Source of the DNA: Herbinix sp.
GTDB lineage: Bacteria > Bacillota > Clostridia > Lachnospirales > Lachnospiraceae
Length of the DNA stretch: 64,000 nt
NCBI GenBank assembly: GCA_029256105.1
Contig: JAQSYO010000005.1
Span: 183,481 to 247,480, forward strand
Reading direction: 5' to 3'
In this document: piece by piece, positions 54,698-63,034 of the stretch
How positions within the stretch are numbered: the first letter of the stretch is position 1
Layout of the letters: each line of letters starts with the position of its first letter
Translations under genes and position numbers: made by a program
The notes under the pieces: model-generated
Databases searched by the model: none
What the model was told of the DNA's origin: nothing
What the model saw: the letters and a program-made list of their open reading frames with translations, nothing else

Positions 54698-55567
54698 CTA
54701 AAATTTCCATTCCTTACGGAAATTTAACGGAGTCCTTCCTTCTCTGTCTTTAAAAAGATTAATAAAGTGACTCACGTTATTCATACCACAGGAAAATGTT
54801 ATCTCTGATACAGAAAGATCAGAATATTTTAAAAGTTCTTTTGCATGACTAAGCCGTTGATCAATCAGATATTCATTAACAGTTGTACCGGTATGCTTCT
54901 TAAACTCCTTGGCAAGATGATATTTGCTAATATTTAATTCTCGTTCCAGATCATCTAATGTTATCCTGTCTTTATAACGATTGTTAAGCATTTCTTTTAT
55001 TTCTTTAATATAGTTTGGAGTGTAATGACTATAGAGCTCTTTTGGAGTATTCATCAGTATCATTTCAGTTAGGATATTTACAATCAAACTTGAGGTAATA
55101 AGCTCACGATTAACGTCCTTCTTTTCGTGCAGAGACAGGATACGTCTTAATGAGCTTTCTAGGGGGAAGGTATCCTCAGGCTCTAGGATCGAAAAACCGT
55201 TTTTCATCAGCTCTTCATAATATCCCATAGCATAACTTCCATTAAAATGAACCCATAAAATAACCCAAGGATCATCTATGGAGGATTCATAATAATGATA
55301 TTTGATACAATCGATGAGAAAAACAGTCCCTGAGGTTAAGGTATAATCTTTTTCATCATATTTTAAATGTCCCTTGCCGGATATTGTATAGATTAATAGA
55401 AAAGAATTTAAGTTTTTACGTTCTGTAAAATAAGGATATTTCGTTTCAAAATACCCAGCTTCTTGAATGTAGAGATAATTATTTTTAGCGGTTTGGCTGG
55501 CAGTTTCTATTAATCGAAGGGAATTATCCGACCATGTTAAAGAAGCTCGCTCTAAATATCCATCCAT
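54698..55567 (-). CDS. AraC-family transcriptional regulator
   Basis: A 289-residue sugar-type regulator. The N-terminal cupin-like ligand domain (about 25-150) has HLKYDEKDYTLTSGTVFLID; the C-terminal double helix-turn-helix (about 190-287) has LDDLERELNISKYHLAKEFKKH split over two helices and VSEITFSCGMNNVSHFINLFK. It is transcribed away from the isomerase gene. A 41-bp element lies in the shared 178-bp gap and again before the chemoreceptor at 51521; this protein is the obvious candidate to bind both. Ribosome site GTAGGATGA is moderate. Confidence 0.9.
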   Translation of the reverse strand: MDGYLERASLTWSDNSLRLIETASQTAKNNYLYIQEAGYFETKYPYFTERKNLNSFLLIYTISGKGHLKYDEKDYTLTSGTVFLIDCIKYHYYESSIDDPWVILWVHFNGSYAMGYYEELMKNGFSILEPEDTFPLESSLRRILSLHEKKDVNRELITSSLIVNILTEMILMNTPKELYSHYTPNYIKEIKEMLNNRYKDRITLDDLERELNISKYHLAKEFKKHTGTTVNEYLIDQRLSHAKELLKYSDLSVSEITFSCGMNNVSHFINLFKDREGRTPLNFRKEWKF

Positions 55568-55589
55568 TCATCCTACCTCTTTCCCAATG

Positions 55590-55651
55590 ACAAGATTCTA
55601 TTATTTTTACCCAATATAGTTTGATGTAATTACACTATCGTTTGATATAAT
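55590..55651 (+). promoter_or_regulatory. 41-bp regulatory element and promoter of the isomerase gene
   Basis: Element 55590-55630 (ACAAGATTCTATTATTTTTA ... TTTGATGTAAT), 15 bases, then TATAAT (55646-55651). Four mismatches in 41 against the copy before the chemoreceptor. It is 23 bp from the AraC start, so it could also control that divergent gene. Confidence 0.78.
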
Positions 55652-55677
55652 GAGTATATCAGCAGTGACACAAGATT

Positions 55678-55697
55678 TCAAGATGTTATTATTATAG
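55678..55697 (+). promoter_or_regulatory. Second CAAGAT site in the isomerase leader
   Basis: TCAAGATGTTATTATTATAG resembles the start of the 41-bp element and sits downstream of the promoter, as does 51483-51502 in the chemoreceptor leader. Confidence 0.45.
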
Positions 55698-55761
55698 GGA
55701 GAAATGCATATGGCTGGATTGAAACTATTATAGGGAGGAATGTATATGGCTGGAATGAAAC
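55691..55761 (+). repeat. Tandem duplication of the isomerase start region
   Basis: Two 35-base copies at 55691-55725 and 55727-55761 (36-bp period, 32 of 35 identical), each with ribosome site, ATATGGCTGGA start and GAAAC. The second copy is the start of the isomerase gene. Confidence 0.9.
55710..55733 (+). CDS. Seven-codon leader peptide MAGLKLL
   Basis: The first copy of the duplication encodes ATG-GCT-GGA-TTG-AAA-CTA-TTA-TAG, preceded by GGGAG at proper spacing. Its TAG overlaps the first bases of the GGGAGG ribosome site (55733-55738) of the isomerase gene, so ribosomes finishing it would be placed on the main site. Whether it is translated is unknown; it could be only a scar of the duplication. 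Confidence 0.5.
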   Translation: MAGLKLL

Positions 55762-57257
55762 ATTTAAAAGAGGTTAAGAAACCTCTGATAGGTCTCTATA
55801 CTGTCGGTTTAAAACATTATTGGGGACAGTTTCCGGGACTGAAAGCTAGATTAATGGAATATGGAGGTTTCATTGAAAAGAAGATGGCAGGTTATGCAAA
55901 TGCGGAAATCTTTAATTTTGGATTAGTTGACAATTCTGATTCAGGAATTGCTGCAGGCCAATACTTCAATGAAAATAATGTGGACTTGATATTCTGTCAT
56001 AGTGGCACATATGTAACAAGTGACTGCGTACTGCCCGTACATCAAGCCTGCAAAGCACCGGTTGTGGTACTTAATCTGCAGCCGGCAGCTCGAATTAATT
56101 ATGAAGATACCACAACAGGTGAGTGGTTGGCTCATTGTGGGGCATGTGTAGTACCTGAGATTTCGAATGCCTTTAACCGCGCCGGAATTAAGTACCGTGT
56201 GATCAATGGATTATTAGGTCTAAACTATACACCTGCTATTTCCTTAACGGACGAGGTCACCTTCCAAAGGCCGGAAGCAATTCGCGCATGGAAAGTGGTA
56301 GAAGATTGGATTAAAGCGGCAAGTGTTAGGAGTGCGCTACAGAATGCAAGATTTGGTTTCTTAGGTAATACCTACAGTGGTATGCTCGATATGTACAGTG
56401 ATTTTACCATGTTACAAGCACAGACTGGTATCCATGTGGAAGTATTAGAAATGTGTGATTTGGATAGACAGCTGAAATTGGTAACAGAAGAAGAGATTAT
56501 AGCAAAAAAAGAAGAGATTTATAATATGTTTGAGATCAGTGAAGATTCATCGGCTGATCCGATTGCAAAGAAGCCTACCGAAGAACAGATCTATTGGTCC
56601 TCAAAGGTTGCTGCAGCACAGGAGCGTCTTGTGAAAGAATTCAATTTGGATGCGCTCACCTATTACTACCATGGTGCACCGGGTGGAGATTACGAGAAAC
56701 TTCAGGGTGGTTTTATTGTTGGACATTCGTTACTCACAGCAAAAGGAATCCCCTGCTCCGGAGAAGGGGATTTAAAAACTGCACTGGCTATGAAGATATG
56801 TGATATCTTAGGCGTAGGCGGGAGCTTCTGTGAGATAGTTGTTACCGATTATGAAGATGGAACAATCCTTCTGGGACATGACGGTCCCTTCCATCTCGAA
56901 ATTGCAAAGGGCAAACCGATCTTAAGAGGTATGGGATTATATCATGGGAAACAGGGAACTGGTGTATCGGTAGAAGCAAAGGTTAGAACAGGGGATATAA
57001 CAACATTGAATATTACCCAAACAGGTGATGGCAAGTTGAAAATGATATCTAGTGAGGCAGAATCTACAGATGGAATCATTATGACAATTGGGAATACCCA
57101 GACACCAGTAAAATTTAATAAGGATCCGGATTCTTATATGGAACAATGGTTTACTGAAGCACCGACGCATCATTTTGCAATGGCAGTAGGGCACAATGCT
57201 TCTTTGTTCGAAAAGGTTGCGGATATCATGAATTTAAACCATGTAATATTAAAGTAA
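55746..57257 (+). CDS. L-fucose/L-arabinose-isomerase family protein
   Basis: A 503-residue sugar isomerase-type protein of the fucose/arabinose isomerase superfamily, converting an aldose to its ketose with a divalent metal. Visible marks: FCHSGTYVTSDCVLPVHQ (about 83-100), a YYYHGAPGGDYEKLQGGF stretch, CSGEGDLKTALAMKI with acidic metal ligands, HDGPFHLE and the C-terminal TEAPTHHFAMAVGHN. It is neither a canonical RhaA nor FucI by eye. GGGAGG at 55733-55738 is 7 bases from the ATG at 55746, preferred to 55740. The nearby aldolase, AraC regulator and ABC transporter point to rhamnose, fucose or another deoxy or pentose sugar; a kinase is not in the window. Confidence 0.8.
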   Translation: MAGMKHLKEVKKPLIGLYTVGLKHYWGQFPGLKARLMEYGGFIEKKMAGYANAEIFNFGLVDNSDSGIAAGQYFNENNVDLIFCHSGTYVTSDCVLPVHQACKAPVVVLNLQPAARINYEDTTTGEWLAHCGACVVPEISNAFNRAGIKYRVINGLLGLNYTPAISLTDEVTFQRPEAIRAWKVVEDWIKAASVRSALQNARFGFLGNTYSGMLDMYSDFTMLQAQTGIHVEVLEMCDLDRQLKLVTEEEIIAKKEEIYNMFEISEDSSADPIAKKPTEEQIYWSSKVAAAQERLVKEFNLDALTYYYHGAPGGDYEKLQGGFIVGHSLLTAKGIPCSGEGDLKTALAMKICDILGVGGSFCEIVVTDYEDGTILLGHDGPFHLEIAKGKPILRGMGLYHGKQGTGVSVEAKVRTGDITTLNITQTGDGKLKMISSEAESTDGIIMTIGNTQTPVKFNKDPDSYMEQWFTEAPTHHFAMAVGHNASLFEKVADIMNLNHVILK

Positions 57258-57517
57258 ATCAATGTAATAATGTAAAATGATTATATGCAAATCTCAGATA
57301 CTATTCAATAAATATGATACATTCGCATTTATATTTCAAGTAAGCTTTGGGTTGAATTATGAATAATTTTGCTACATAATTCATCTAATATTTGTAGACA
57401 TTTTTATAATAGGACACATTCTGATTATGGTATATAATCATTTAAAAGAATGTCAAACTAAGTAATGTAAAATAAAGAAATGTAAAATAAAGTAAAGCAA
57501 AATAACGCAAAATATAT
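57258..57517. other. Intergenic region after the isomerase
   Basis: A/T-rich, no gene. ATGTAAAAT words occur at about 57271, 57465 and 57480. Beyond 57462 the sequence grades into the 13-bp repeat. Confidence 0.5.
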
Positions 57518-57639
57518 AAAGCAAAGAAATAAAGCAAAGAAATAAAGCAAAGAAATAAAGCAAAGAAATAAAGCAAAGAAATAAAGCAAAGAAATAACGC
57601 AAAGAAATAAAGCAAAGAATTAAAGCAAAGTAATAAAGC
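57518..57639 (+). repeat. 13-bp tandem repeat, about nine copies
   Basis: Units of AAAGCAAAGAAAT start every 13 bp from 57518 to 57622, six of them identical, then decay (AACGCAAAGAAAT, AAAGCAAAGAATT, AAAGCAAAGTAAT). It lies between a plus-strand and a minus-strand gene end. A minus-strand open frame across it encodes only repeat product. Confidence 0.93.
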
Positions 57640-57660
57640 ATGATATATTTTATTGTATTA

Positions 57661-57710
57661 AAAAAGTACTGTTGAAATAAGATCGGAATCTTATTTTAGC
57701 AGTACTTTTA
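57661..57710 (+). terminator. Bidirectional terminator between isomerase and two-component operon
   Basis: AAAAGTACTGTTGAAATAAGAT (in two parts, 57662-57683) pairs fully with 57688-57709, two wobbles, 4-base loop CGGA. T-rich on the plus strand and T6 on the minus strand, so it serves both convergent units. Confidence 0.9.
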
Positions 57711-57816
57711 AGGTATAGATTATGAATATCAAATAGGTTTTATTAGAATTTCACATCCAAGTAGAAACTAATTATACCCCGGATTGGTCTAGCCTTATTT
57801 ATTTAAACAAATATAG

Positions 57817-59622
57817 TTACTTGGTAGCGGGTATCCTGATTTCTACTTCCGTATAATCCCCTTCTTTGCTTTTATAAGTTAGTCCGAATTTCGTATCATA
57901 GAAAAGCTGTAATCGGTTATGAATGTTGGATATGGCGATACCACTACCTTTTTTGCTTTCCACATTACCGGTTAATAATTGTTCTAACGTATGAGCTGGT
58001 ATTCCAATTCCGTCATCCGAGATCAGGAAAACGAGAGTATCCTCCTCCAACCATCCGGTGATTACAATATTGCCTTCTTTGCTTTCTTTTCCTAATATCC
58101 CATGAAGGATAGCATTTTCTACGATGGGTTGGAAGGTTATCTTCGGAATCGTATATTCAAGCATGTTATCAGGAACATCGACCGTAAAGTGAATTTTGTT
58201 ATCGTAACGCATGCTTTGCAATTGCATATAGAGTGATACATGCTCTAATTCTTCTTCAATGGTAACCGTGAGGTTGCCTTTTCGTAAGGTCATCTTATAG
58301 AACTTTGATAAGGTTTGTACCGCCTCTGATACCTCATCTGTGGACCCTTTTTTCGCCAGCCAATTAATCATATCCAGTGTATTGTAGAGAAAATGTGGAT
58401 TAATCTGTGCCTGTAAGGCTTTGAATTCCGCAGTTCGTAATTCAGAAGCCGCTTTTATTTGTTGATCCGAAAGAACGTTAATTTCGTCAACCATAAAATT
58501 ATAAGTTTCGATTAAATCACCGATTTCATCCTGCTCTGGGGGATGGCTTAGAGAGGTAGGTTTTCCAGTTTTCACAGTTTTCATCGTAGTAATAACGTTG
58601 GAAATTCGTTTTACGATAGAATTTGATAGTGACAGGGATAAAAATAATACAAAAGCAAGCACAAGTAAATACGCAATGATAAATTCAAGCAGCAGCATCT
58701 TGTTTTCTGACCAGATGCTGTCTACCGGAATTACAAATATCATGATCCAGTTCGTTTCCGGAATTTCCAGATAAGAGATGTAGCAGCGTTCCGAAGAAAA
58801 AGTCTTTACTTCAAACTTATTGGTATCAGGAACTAGGGGAGGAATGTCATCGTAATCAACAAGGAATTCGCCGACTAGGTTGCGGTTGGTATAAGCAACA
58901 AGGGCGTCCCGTTCATTGATTATGTACTTCGCACTACCCGGAAGTGTAGTATATTTTTTTAATAAAGAATTGATATGTGCCTTATTAAAATATACGGATA
59001 CATAAGCAATTTCATTTTTTTCTGAATCAACAATCTTATGGGTGTAGGATAATTGCCCGTTGCGTGCAACCTCATTGGCGGTAAGATACAAGGTGGGACA
59101 GAATAGGGACTTGCTATTGCTACTGGCAAAAATACCATGCCAATAGGAATTATCAATATCGGTGATAGGTTTATATAAGCCGCTTTTTGAGAGAGTAGAA
59201 TTATCTAAATAATCCTGATAATTTTCATTCAAGTATATCTTAATATCGGATATGGCGTTACCATCAATCATCGAATTTACATTTTTGGTAAAGGAAATTA
59301 AATCTTTATATTTGCTGCTCTTTGCATTTAATGAGGAGTCATTGGATAGTAACTGCTGAAAAATCGAATCTTCGACAATACTATTCGATACATTTTTAAT
59401 ATCCTTAATATTATTATCTATATTTGCTATGGTTTCTCTTGCAACACTTAATTCGGAGGCTTTTGTATTTGCAACGATCGTATTGAACAGCTGGTTATAA
59501 AACATGGCTGTTATGATAACAATTGGTGCAAAAACTAGGATCAAATGGGAAATTAGCAGTTTGTGCTTTAATTTCATATTATGCGTGTAATAAAATATCA
59601 CGTATTTCAATTTATTCATCAT
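57817..59622 (-). CDS. YesM-type sensor histidine kinase
   Basis: A 601-residue membrane kinase. N-terminal helix LLISHLILVFAPIVIITAMF (about 22-42), a large extracellular dCache-like domain (about 43-300), second helix LLEFIIAYLLVLAFVLFLS, HAMP, then His_kinase with QINPHFLYNTLDMI (phospho-acceptor His) and HATPase_c with VENAILHG and SDDGIGIP and GSGIAISNIHNRL. Relatives sense extracellular oligosaccharides through binding proteins. Its ATG overlaps the stop of the regulator gene by 4 bases (ATGA), so the pair is coupled, regulator first. It ends at the shared terminator. Confidence 0.93.
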   Translation of the reverse strand: MMNKLKYVIFYYTHNMKLKHKLLISHLILVFAPIVIITAMFYNQLFNTIVANTKASELSVARETIANIDNNIKDIKNVSNSIVEDSIFQQLLSNDSSLNAKSSKYKDLISFTKNVNSMIDGNAISDIKIYLNENYQDYLDNSTLSKSGLYKPITDIDNSYWHGIFASSNSKSLFCPTLYLTANEVARNGQLSYTHKIVDSEKNEIAYVSVYFNKAHINSLLKKYTTLPGSAKYIINERDALVAYTNRNLVGEFLVDYDDIPPLVPDTNKFEVKTFSSERCYISYLEIPETNWIMIFVIPVDSIWSENKMLLLEFIIAYLLVLAFVLFLSLSLSNSIVKRISNVITTMKTVKTGKPTSLSHPPEQDEIGDLIETYNFMVDEINVLSDQQIKAASELRTAEFKALQAQINPHFLYNTLDMINWLAKKGSTDEVSEAVQTLSKFYKMTLRKGNLTVTIEEELEHVSLYMQLQSMRYDNKIHFTVDVPDNMLEYTIPKITFQPIVENAILHGILGKESKEGNIVITGWLEEDTLVFLISDDGIGIPAHTLEQLLTGNVESKKGSGIAISNIHNRLQLFYDTKFGLTYKSKEGDYTEVEIRIPATK

Positions 59623-61175
59623 TTACCAAACCTTTCCCGATATTCAGAGGGGGATAAGCCTACCAACTTTTTGAACGCTTTTCCAAAATAATTACCATCA
59701 CTATATCCGACTTTTGCGGATATATCGGTGATTTTATATCTGAAATCCTTCAACATATTCTTAGCTTTTTCTATTCGGTATTCGGTAAGATATTGATTCA
59801 AGGTTTTACCGGTTTCGTTCTTAAATATCGTGCAGACATAAGTGGAGGAGAGAAAGACATCTTCACTGATATCTTTAACAGATAAATTGTCATTACTGTA
59901 ATTTTTACTGATAAATTCTTTGATAGCAAATATAGTAGCATTTTCCTTTTTTTCTGTTTGTAAAGCAGAATAAAAGCATTCGATTTTATCAAGTAGTAAT
60001 TGGTTTAATTCCGTAAGACTGTCACACTTAGATACATTATCAAGAATTGTTGAATTGTATTCCTCGTTAAAAAGGGAAATGTGATGGCTTGCCGCAAAAT
60101 TCTGTAATAGGATAAATAGTTTATAATAGAGGTCCTTTGAATTGTTTGGCAATAAGGACTGATTATTTTTCAGACTATTATAAATCCCAAATACAATGCC
60201 ACATACCTTTTCCTGGTCGTTAAATTTAAGCGCCTCCTCGAATTTAAGTGCATAGTTGTTATCAAAGTTAATCGGTACTGATGTATTTTCACTGGAGGTG
60301 ATTATGCTGTTGTAATCATAAAAGAAAGAACACTGCATTAATACAACAGCAGTATTGTAGGATTGATATACATTTTGAATTCCGTGAACAGTTTTTCCTA
60401 TTGAAATATAATGATAATATTCTTTACCTAAATAGGTTGATAGTGAACTGCAAATTCCATTTAGATTATAGTCAACTGTAGTTCCATTTGAAAAAAGATG
60501 AAGAATAATATACTCATCATTCTTTATTCCGAAGATGTAATTCATTCGGTACTTTTTTATAATGTCTCCAATTGTTAAGTATAATTCATTAAGGACATGC
60601 TCAGCTATGCTAGAGATGGCCTTTTTTAAGGTGATAATTAATGTTGTAAATTCGGTATTGGTTTTTAAGGTAATTCCTAATTCTTGAAATTGGACTAAGT
60701 ATTCGGTAACGCTTTTTTTTAAAGGTGTATAAATAATCTCGAGAGAAAGCTTATTTTGCATAAACTCATTATGTGTATGAAAAGTAGCTTGGTTTTTGGC
60801 ATGTATCTTTTGCAGATGGATGGCATTTATAATAGCAGCTTCAATTTCGGAGGCTTCAATTGGTTTTTCAACATAGCTGATCGCTTTTAATGAAATCGCT
60901 GCCTTTAGATATTCCTTGTCAGAATATCCGCTCATAAATATGATACTTGAGTTTGGTAATATGTGAAGAAGTTCCCGGCACATATCAATGCCATTCATTC
61001 TAGGCATTCTGACGTCACTTAATATAATATCCGGTTTATGAAGTTTCGCTTGTTTAACACCGTTGATGCCGTCATCGGCTTCCTGTATTTCTTGAATACC
61101 AAGGCGCTTCCAATCTATATTGGAGATGATACCCTCTCTGGTAAGCTTTTCATCATCAATGATTAATATTTTCAA
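59619..61175 (-). CDS. YesN-type response regulator (receiver plus AraC helix-turn-helix)
   Basis: A 518-residue regulator, partner of the kinase at 57817. Receiver at about 1-120 with IIDDEKLTREG, Asp in ILSDVRMPRMNG and the Lys in YVEKPIEA; a long middle region of about 280 residues as in YesN proteins; and a C-terminal AraC-type double helix-turn-helix with SVKDISEDVFLSSTYVC and ITDISAKVGYSDGNYFGKAF. GAGG lies 7 bases before TTG at 61175 (giving MKILIIDDE), while the GTG at 61184 is too near the site. It is divergent from the sugar ABC genes, which it probably activates. Confidence 0.9.
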   Translation of the reverse strand: MKILIIDDEKLTREGIISNIDWKRLGIQEIQEADDGINGVKQAKLHKPDIILSDVRMPRMNGIDMCRELLHILPNSSIIFMSGYSDKEYLKAAISLKAISYVEKPIEASEIEAAIINAIHLQKIHAKNQATFHTHNEFMQNKLSLEIIYTPLKKSVTEYLVQFQELGITLKTNTEFTTLIITLKKAISSIAEHVLNELYLTIGDIIKKYRMNYIFGIKNDEYIILHLFSNGTTVDYNLNGICSSLSTYLGKEYYHYISIGKTVHGIQNVYQSYNTAVVLMQCSFFYDYNSIITSSENTSVPINFDNNYALKFEEALKFNDQEKVCGIVFGIYNSLKNNQSLLPNNSKDLYYKLFILLQNFAASHHISLFNEEYNSTILDNVSKCDSLTELNQLLLDKIECFYSALQTEKKENATIFAIKEFISKNYSNDNLSVKDISEDVFLSSTYVCTIFKNETGKTLNQYLTEYRIEKAKNMLKDFRYKITDISAKVGYSDGNYFGKAFKKLVGLSPSEYRERFGK

Positions 61176-61509
61176 AACGTTCACCTCATATCATTTCTAT
61201 TTTGCTATAATTCATTTCTATCATTCTATTCTATCAAATTTATTCAAAAAAGCAAATGCAATCATAAAACAACATAATAATTCGACAAAATTGCTCACAA
61301 AAAAGACAAAACCAACCAATGTAAGTAAAAAACTCATGAAAAACCTGCAAGAATTTATTCTTTATAGTAAAATAATACCCTTCTTCAAAGAATATTACCA
61401 TAGGAAACTTCAGGATTGGATGCTAAGATAAATACAAGAAAACAAATACATATGATTTGAAAAATAAAAAATGATATTTTCAATGATAGATGGTGGAAGG
61501 AGAATTATC
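61176..61509. other. Divergent intergenic region between two-component and ABC operons
   Basis: 334 bp, very A/T-rich. No consensus promoter is clear; TTTATAGTAAAATAA near 61370 is a possible -10 region on the plus strand. No open frame of worth. A binding site for the YesN regulator is expected here. Confidence 0.4.
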
Positions 61510-63012
61510 ATGTCCGAATATGTTCTGGAGTTAAAAGGAATTACGAAAATATTTCCTGGTGTAAAGGCTTTGGATAATGTGCATTTTCAATTGAAAAAGG
61601 GAGAAATTCATGCATTGATGGGTGAAAACGGTGCGGGAAAGTCGACATTTATTAAAGTAATAACCGGAGTACATAAAGCGGAAGAAGGTAAGATGTACCT
61701 TGATGGAAAAGAGGTAAATTTTAAAAATCCGAAAGAGGCACAAGCCGTTGGAATTGCAGCAATCTACCAGCATGTAACTGCTTATCCACATTTGAGCGTA
61801 ACAGAAAATATATTTATGGGTCATGAAAAGGTTCAAAAAGGGACCGGTAGAATTCTATGGAATGAGATGCATGCAGAAGCAAATGAATTGCTGAAGCAGT
61901 TGAGTGCAGATTTTAGTGCGACTACCGAAATGGGAGCATTGAGTGTGGCACAACAACAGATGGTGGAGATTGCTAAGGCGTTATCCATGAAAGCGCGTAT
62001 CATTATTATGGATGAGCCCACAGCAGCGTTAACACAAAGTGAAAGTGAGAACTTATATCGAATTACAGAAAAGTTGAGAGATGAAGGCGCTTCTGTTATT
62101 TTCATATCTCACAGATTTGAAGATATGTATCGCTTGGCAACCCGTGTAACTGTATTTCGTGATGCACAATACATCGGATCTTATAATGTGAATGAGATTA
62201 CAAATGAAAATTTAATAGTAGCAATGGTTGGCCGAGAGATTACACAGCTTTTTCCGAAGCCTGTGATTAAAATCGGCGAAGAATTACTTAGTGTTAAGAA
62301 TTTGGGCAGAACAGGTTATTTTAAAAATGTTTCCTTCCATGTAAATAAAGGCGAAATTCTTGGCTTAACCGGACTTGTTGGAGCTGGCCGTACCGAAGTA
62401 TGTGAGACGATATTCGGCATTGTTGCGAAGGATGAAGGTAATGTATACCTAGAGGGCAAAGAAGTAGAAATTAACGGACCGTTGAAAGCCATGGAATTGG
62501 GAATTGGTTATCTACCCGAGGATAGGCAAAGACAGGGCTTGATTTTAGATTGGGGTATCGGTCGTAATATAACGTTGCCGGTTCTTGAAAAAGTATCAAA
62601 GCGTGGCTTTATAAACGAAAAGAAAGAAAAAGAAATGGGTAAGCTATTAGCGGAAAAAGTGGATACGAAAGCAGTTACCATTTATGACAAAGCAAGCTCA
62701 CTTTCCGGTGGTAATCAGCAAAAGGTTGTTGTTGCAAAATTATTGTCTTCTGATCTAAAGGTACTTATAATGGATGAACCTACCAAAGGTGTTGACGTTG
62801 GTGCAAAGGCTGCGATCTATGAAATCATGGGTGAACTGGCGCAACAGGGTTATGCGATTATCATGGTTTCCTCTGAAATGCCTGAAATACTTGGTATGTG
62901 TGATAGAATCGTTGTTATGTGTGATGGCAGGGTAACCGGAGAACTAAATTCTGACGAGGCTACTCAAGAGAGAATACTGCAGCATGCTATGGCAAAGACG
63001 AATCATAATTAA
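61510..63012 (+). CDS. Sugar ABC transporter ATP-binding protein (RbsA/MglA type)
   Basis: A double ATPase of 500 residues that drives a monosaccharide importer. The first cassette has Walker A GENGAGKSTFIKVITG, signature LSVAQQQMVEIAKALS and Walker B IIIMDEPTAAL. The second has a degenerate Walker A (GLVGAGRTEVCE), LSGGNQQKVVVAKLL and VLIMDEPTKGVDVG, as usual for the family. AAGGAG at 61497-61502 is 7 bases before the ATG at 61510; the frame is open back to 61471 without a site. The permease follows 22 bp later. With an aldolase and an isomerase nearby the cargo is probably a pentose or 6-deoxyhexose. Confidence 0.95.
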   Translation: MSEYVLELKGITKIFPGVKALDNVHFQLKKGEIHALMGENGAGKSTFIKVITGVHKAEEGKMYLDGKEVNFKNPKEAQAVGIAAIYQHVTAYPHLSVTENIFMGHEKVQKGTGRILWNEMHAEANELLKQLSADFSATTEMGALSVAQQQMVEIAKALSMKARIIIMDEPTAALTQSESENLYRITEKLRDEGASVIFISHRFEDMYRLATRVTVFRDAQYIGSYNVNEITNENLIVAMVGREITQLFPKPVIKIGEELLSVKNLGRTGYFKNVSFHVNKGEILGLTGLVGAGRTEVCETIFGIVAKDEGNVYLEGKEVEINGPLKAMELGIGYLPEDRQRQGLILDWGIGRNITLPVLEKVSKRGFINEKKEKEMGKLLAEKVDTKAVTIYDKASSLSGGNQQKVVVAKLLSSDLKVLIMDEPTKGVDVGAKAAIYEIMGELAQQGYAIIMVSSEMPEILGMCDRIVVMCDGRVTGELNSDEATQERILQHAMAKTNHN

Positions 63013-63034
63013 GGGGAAGCGAGGTGGATAACGA

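Noticed and set aside
57453..57641. Minus-strand hydrophobic open frame across the 13-bp repeat
   Set aside because: Its sequence is only the repeat translated (FALFLCFISL units); no ribosome site.
61120..61431. Plus-strand open frame of 103 codons
   Set aside because: It starts inside the opposite-strand response regulator gene, has no ribosome site and low-complexity composition.
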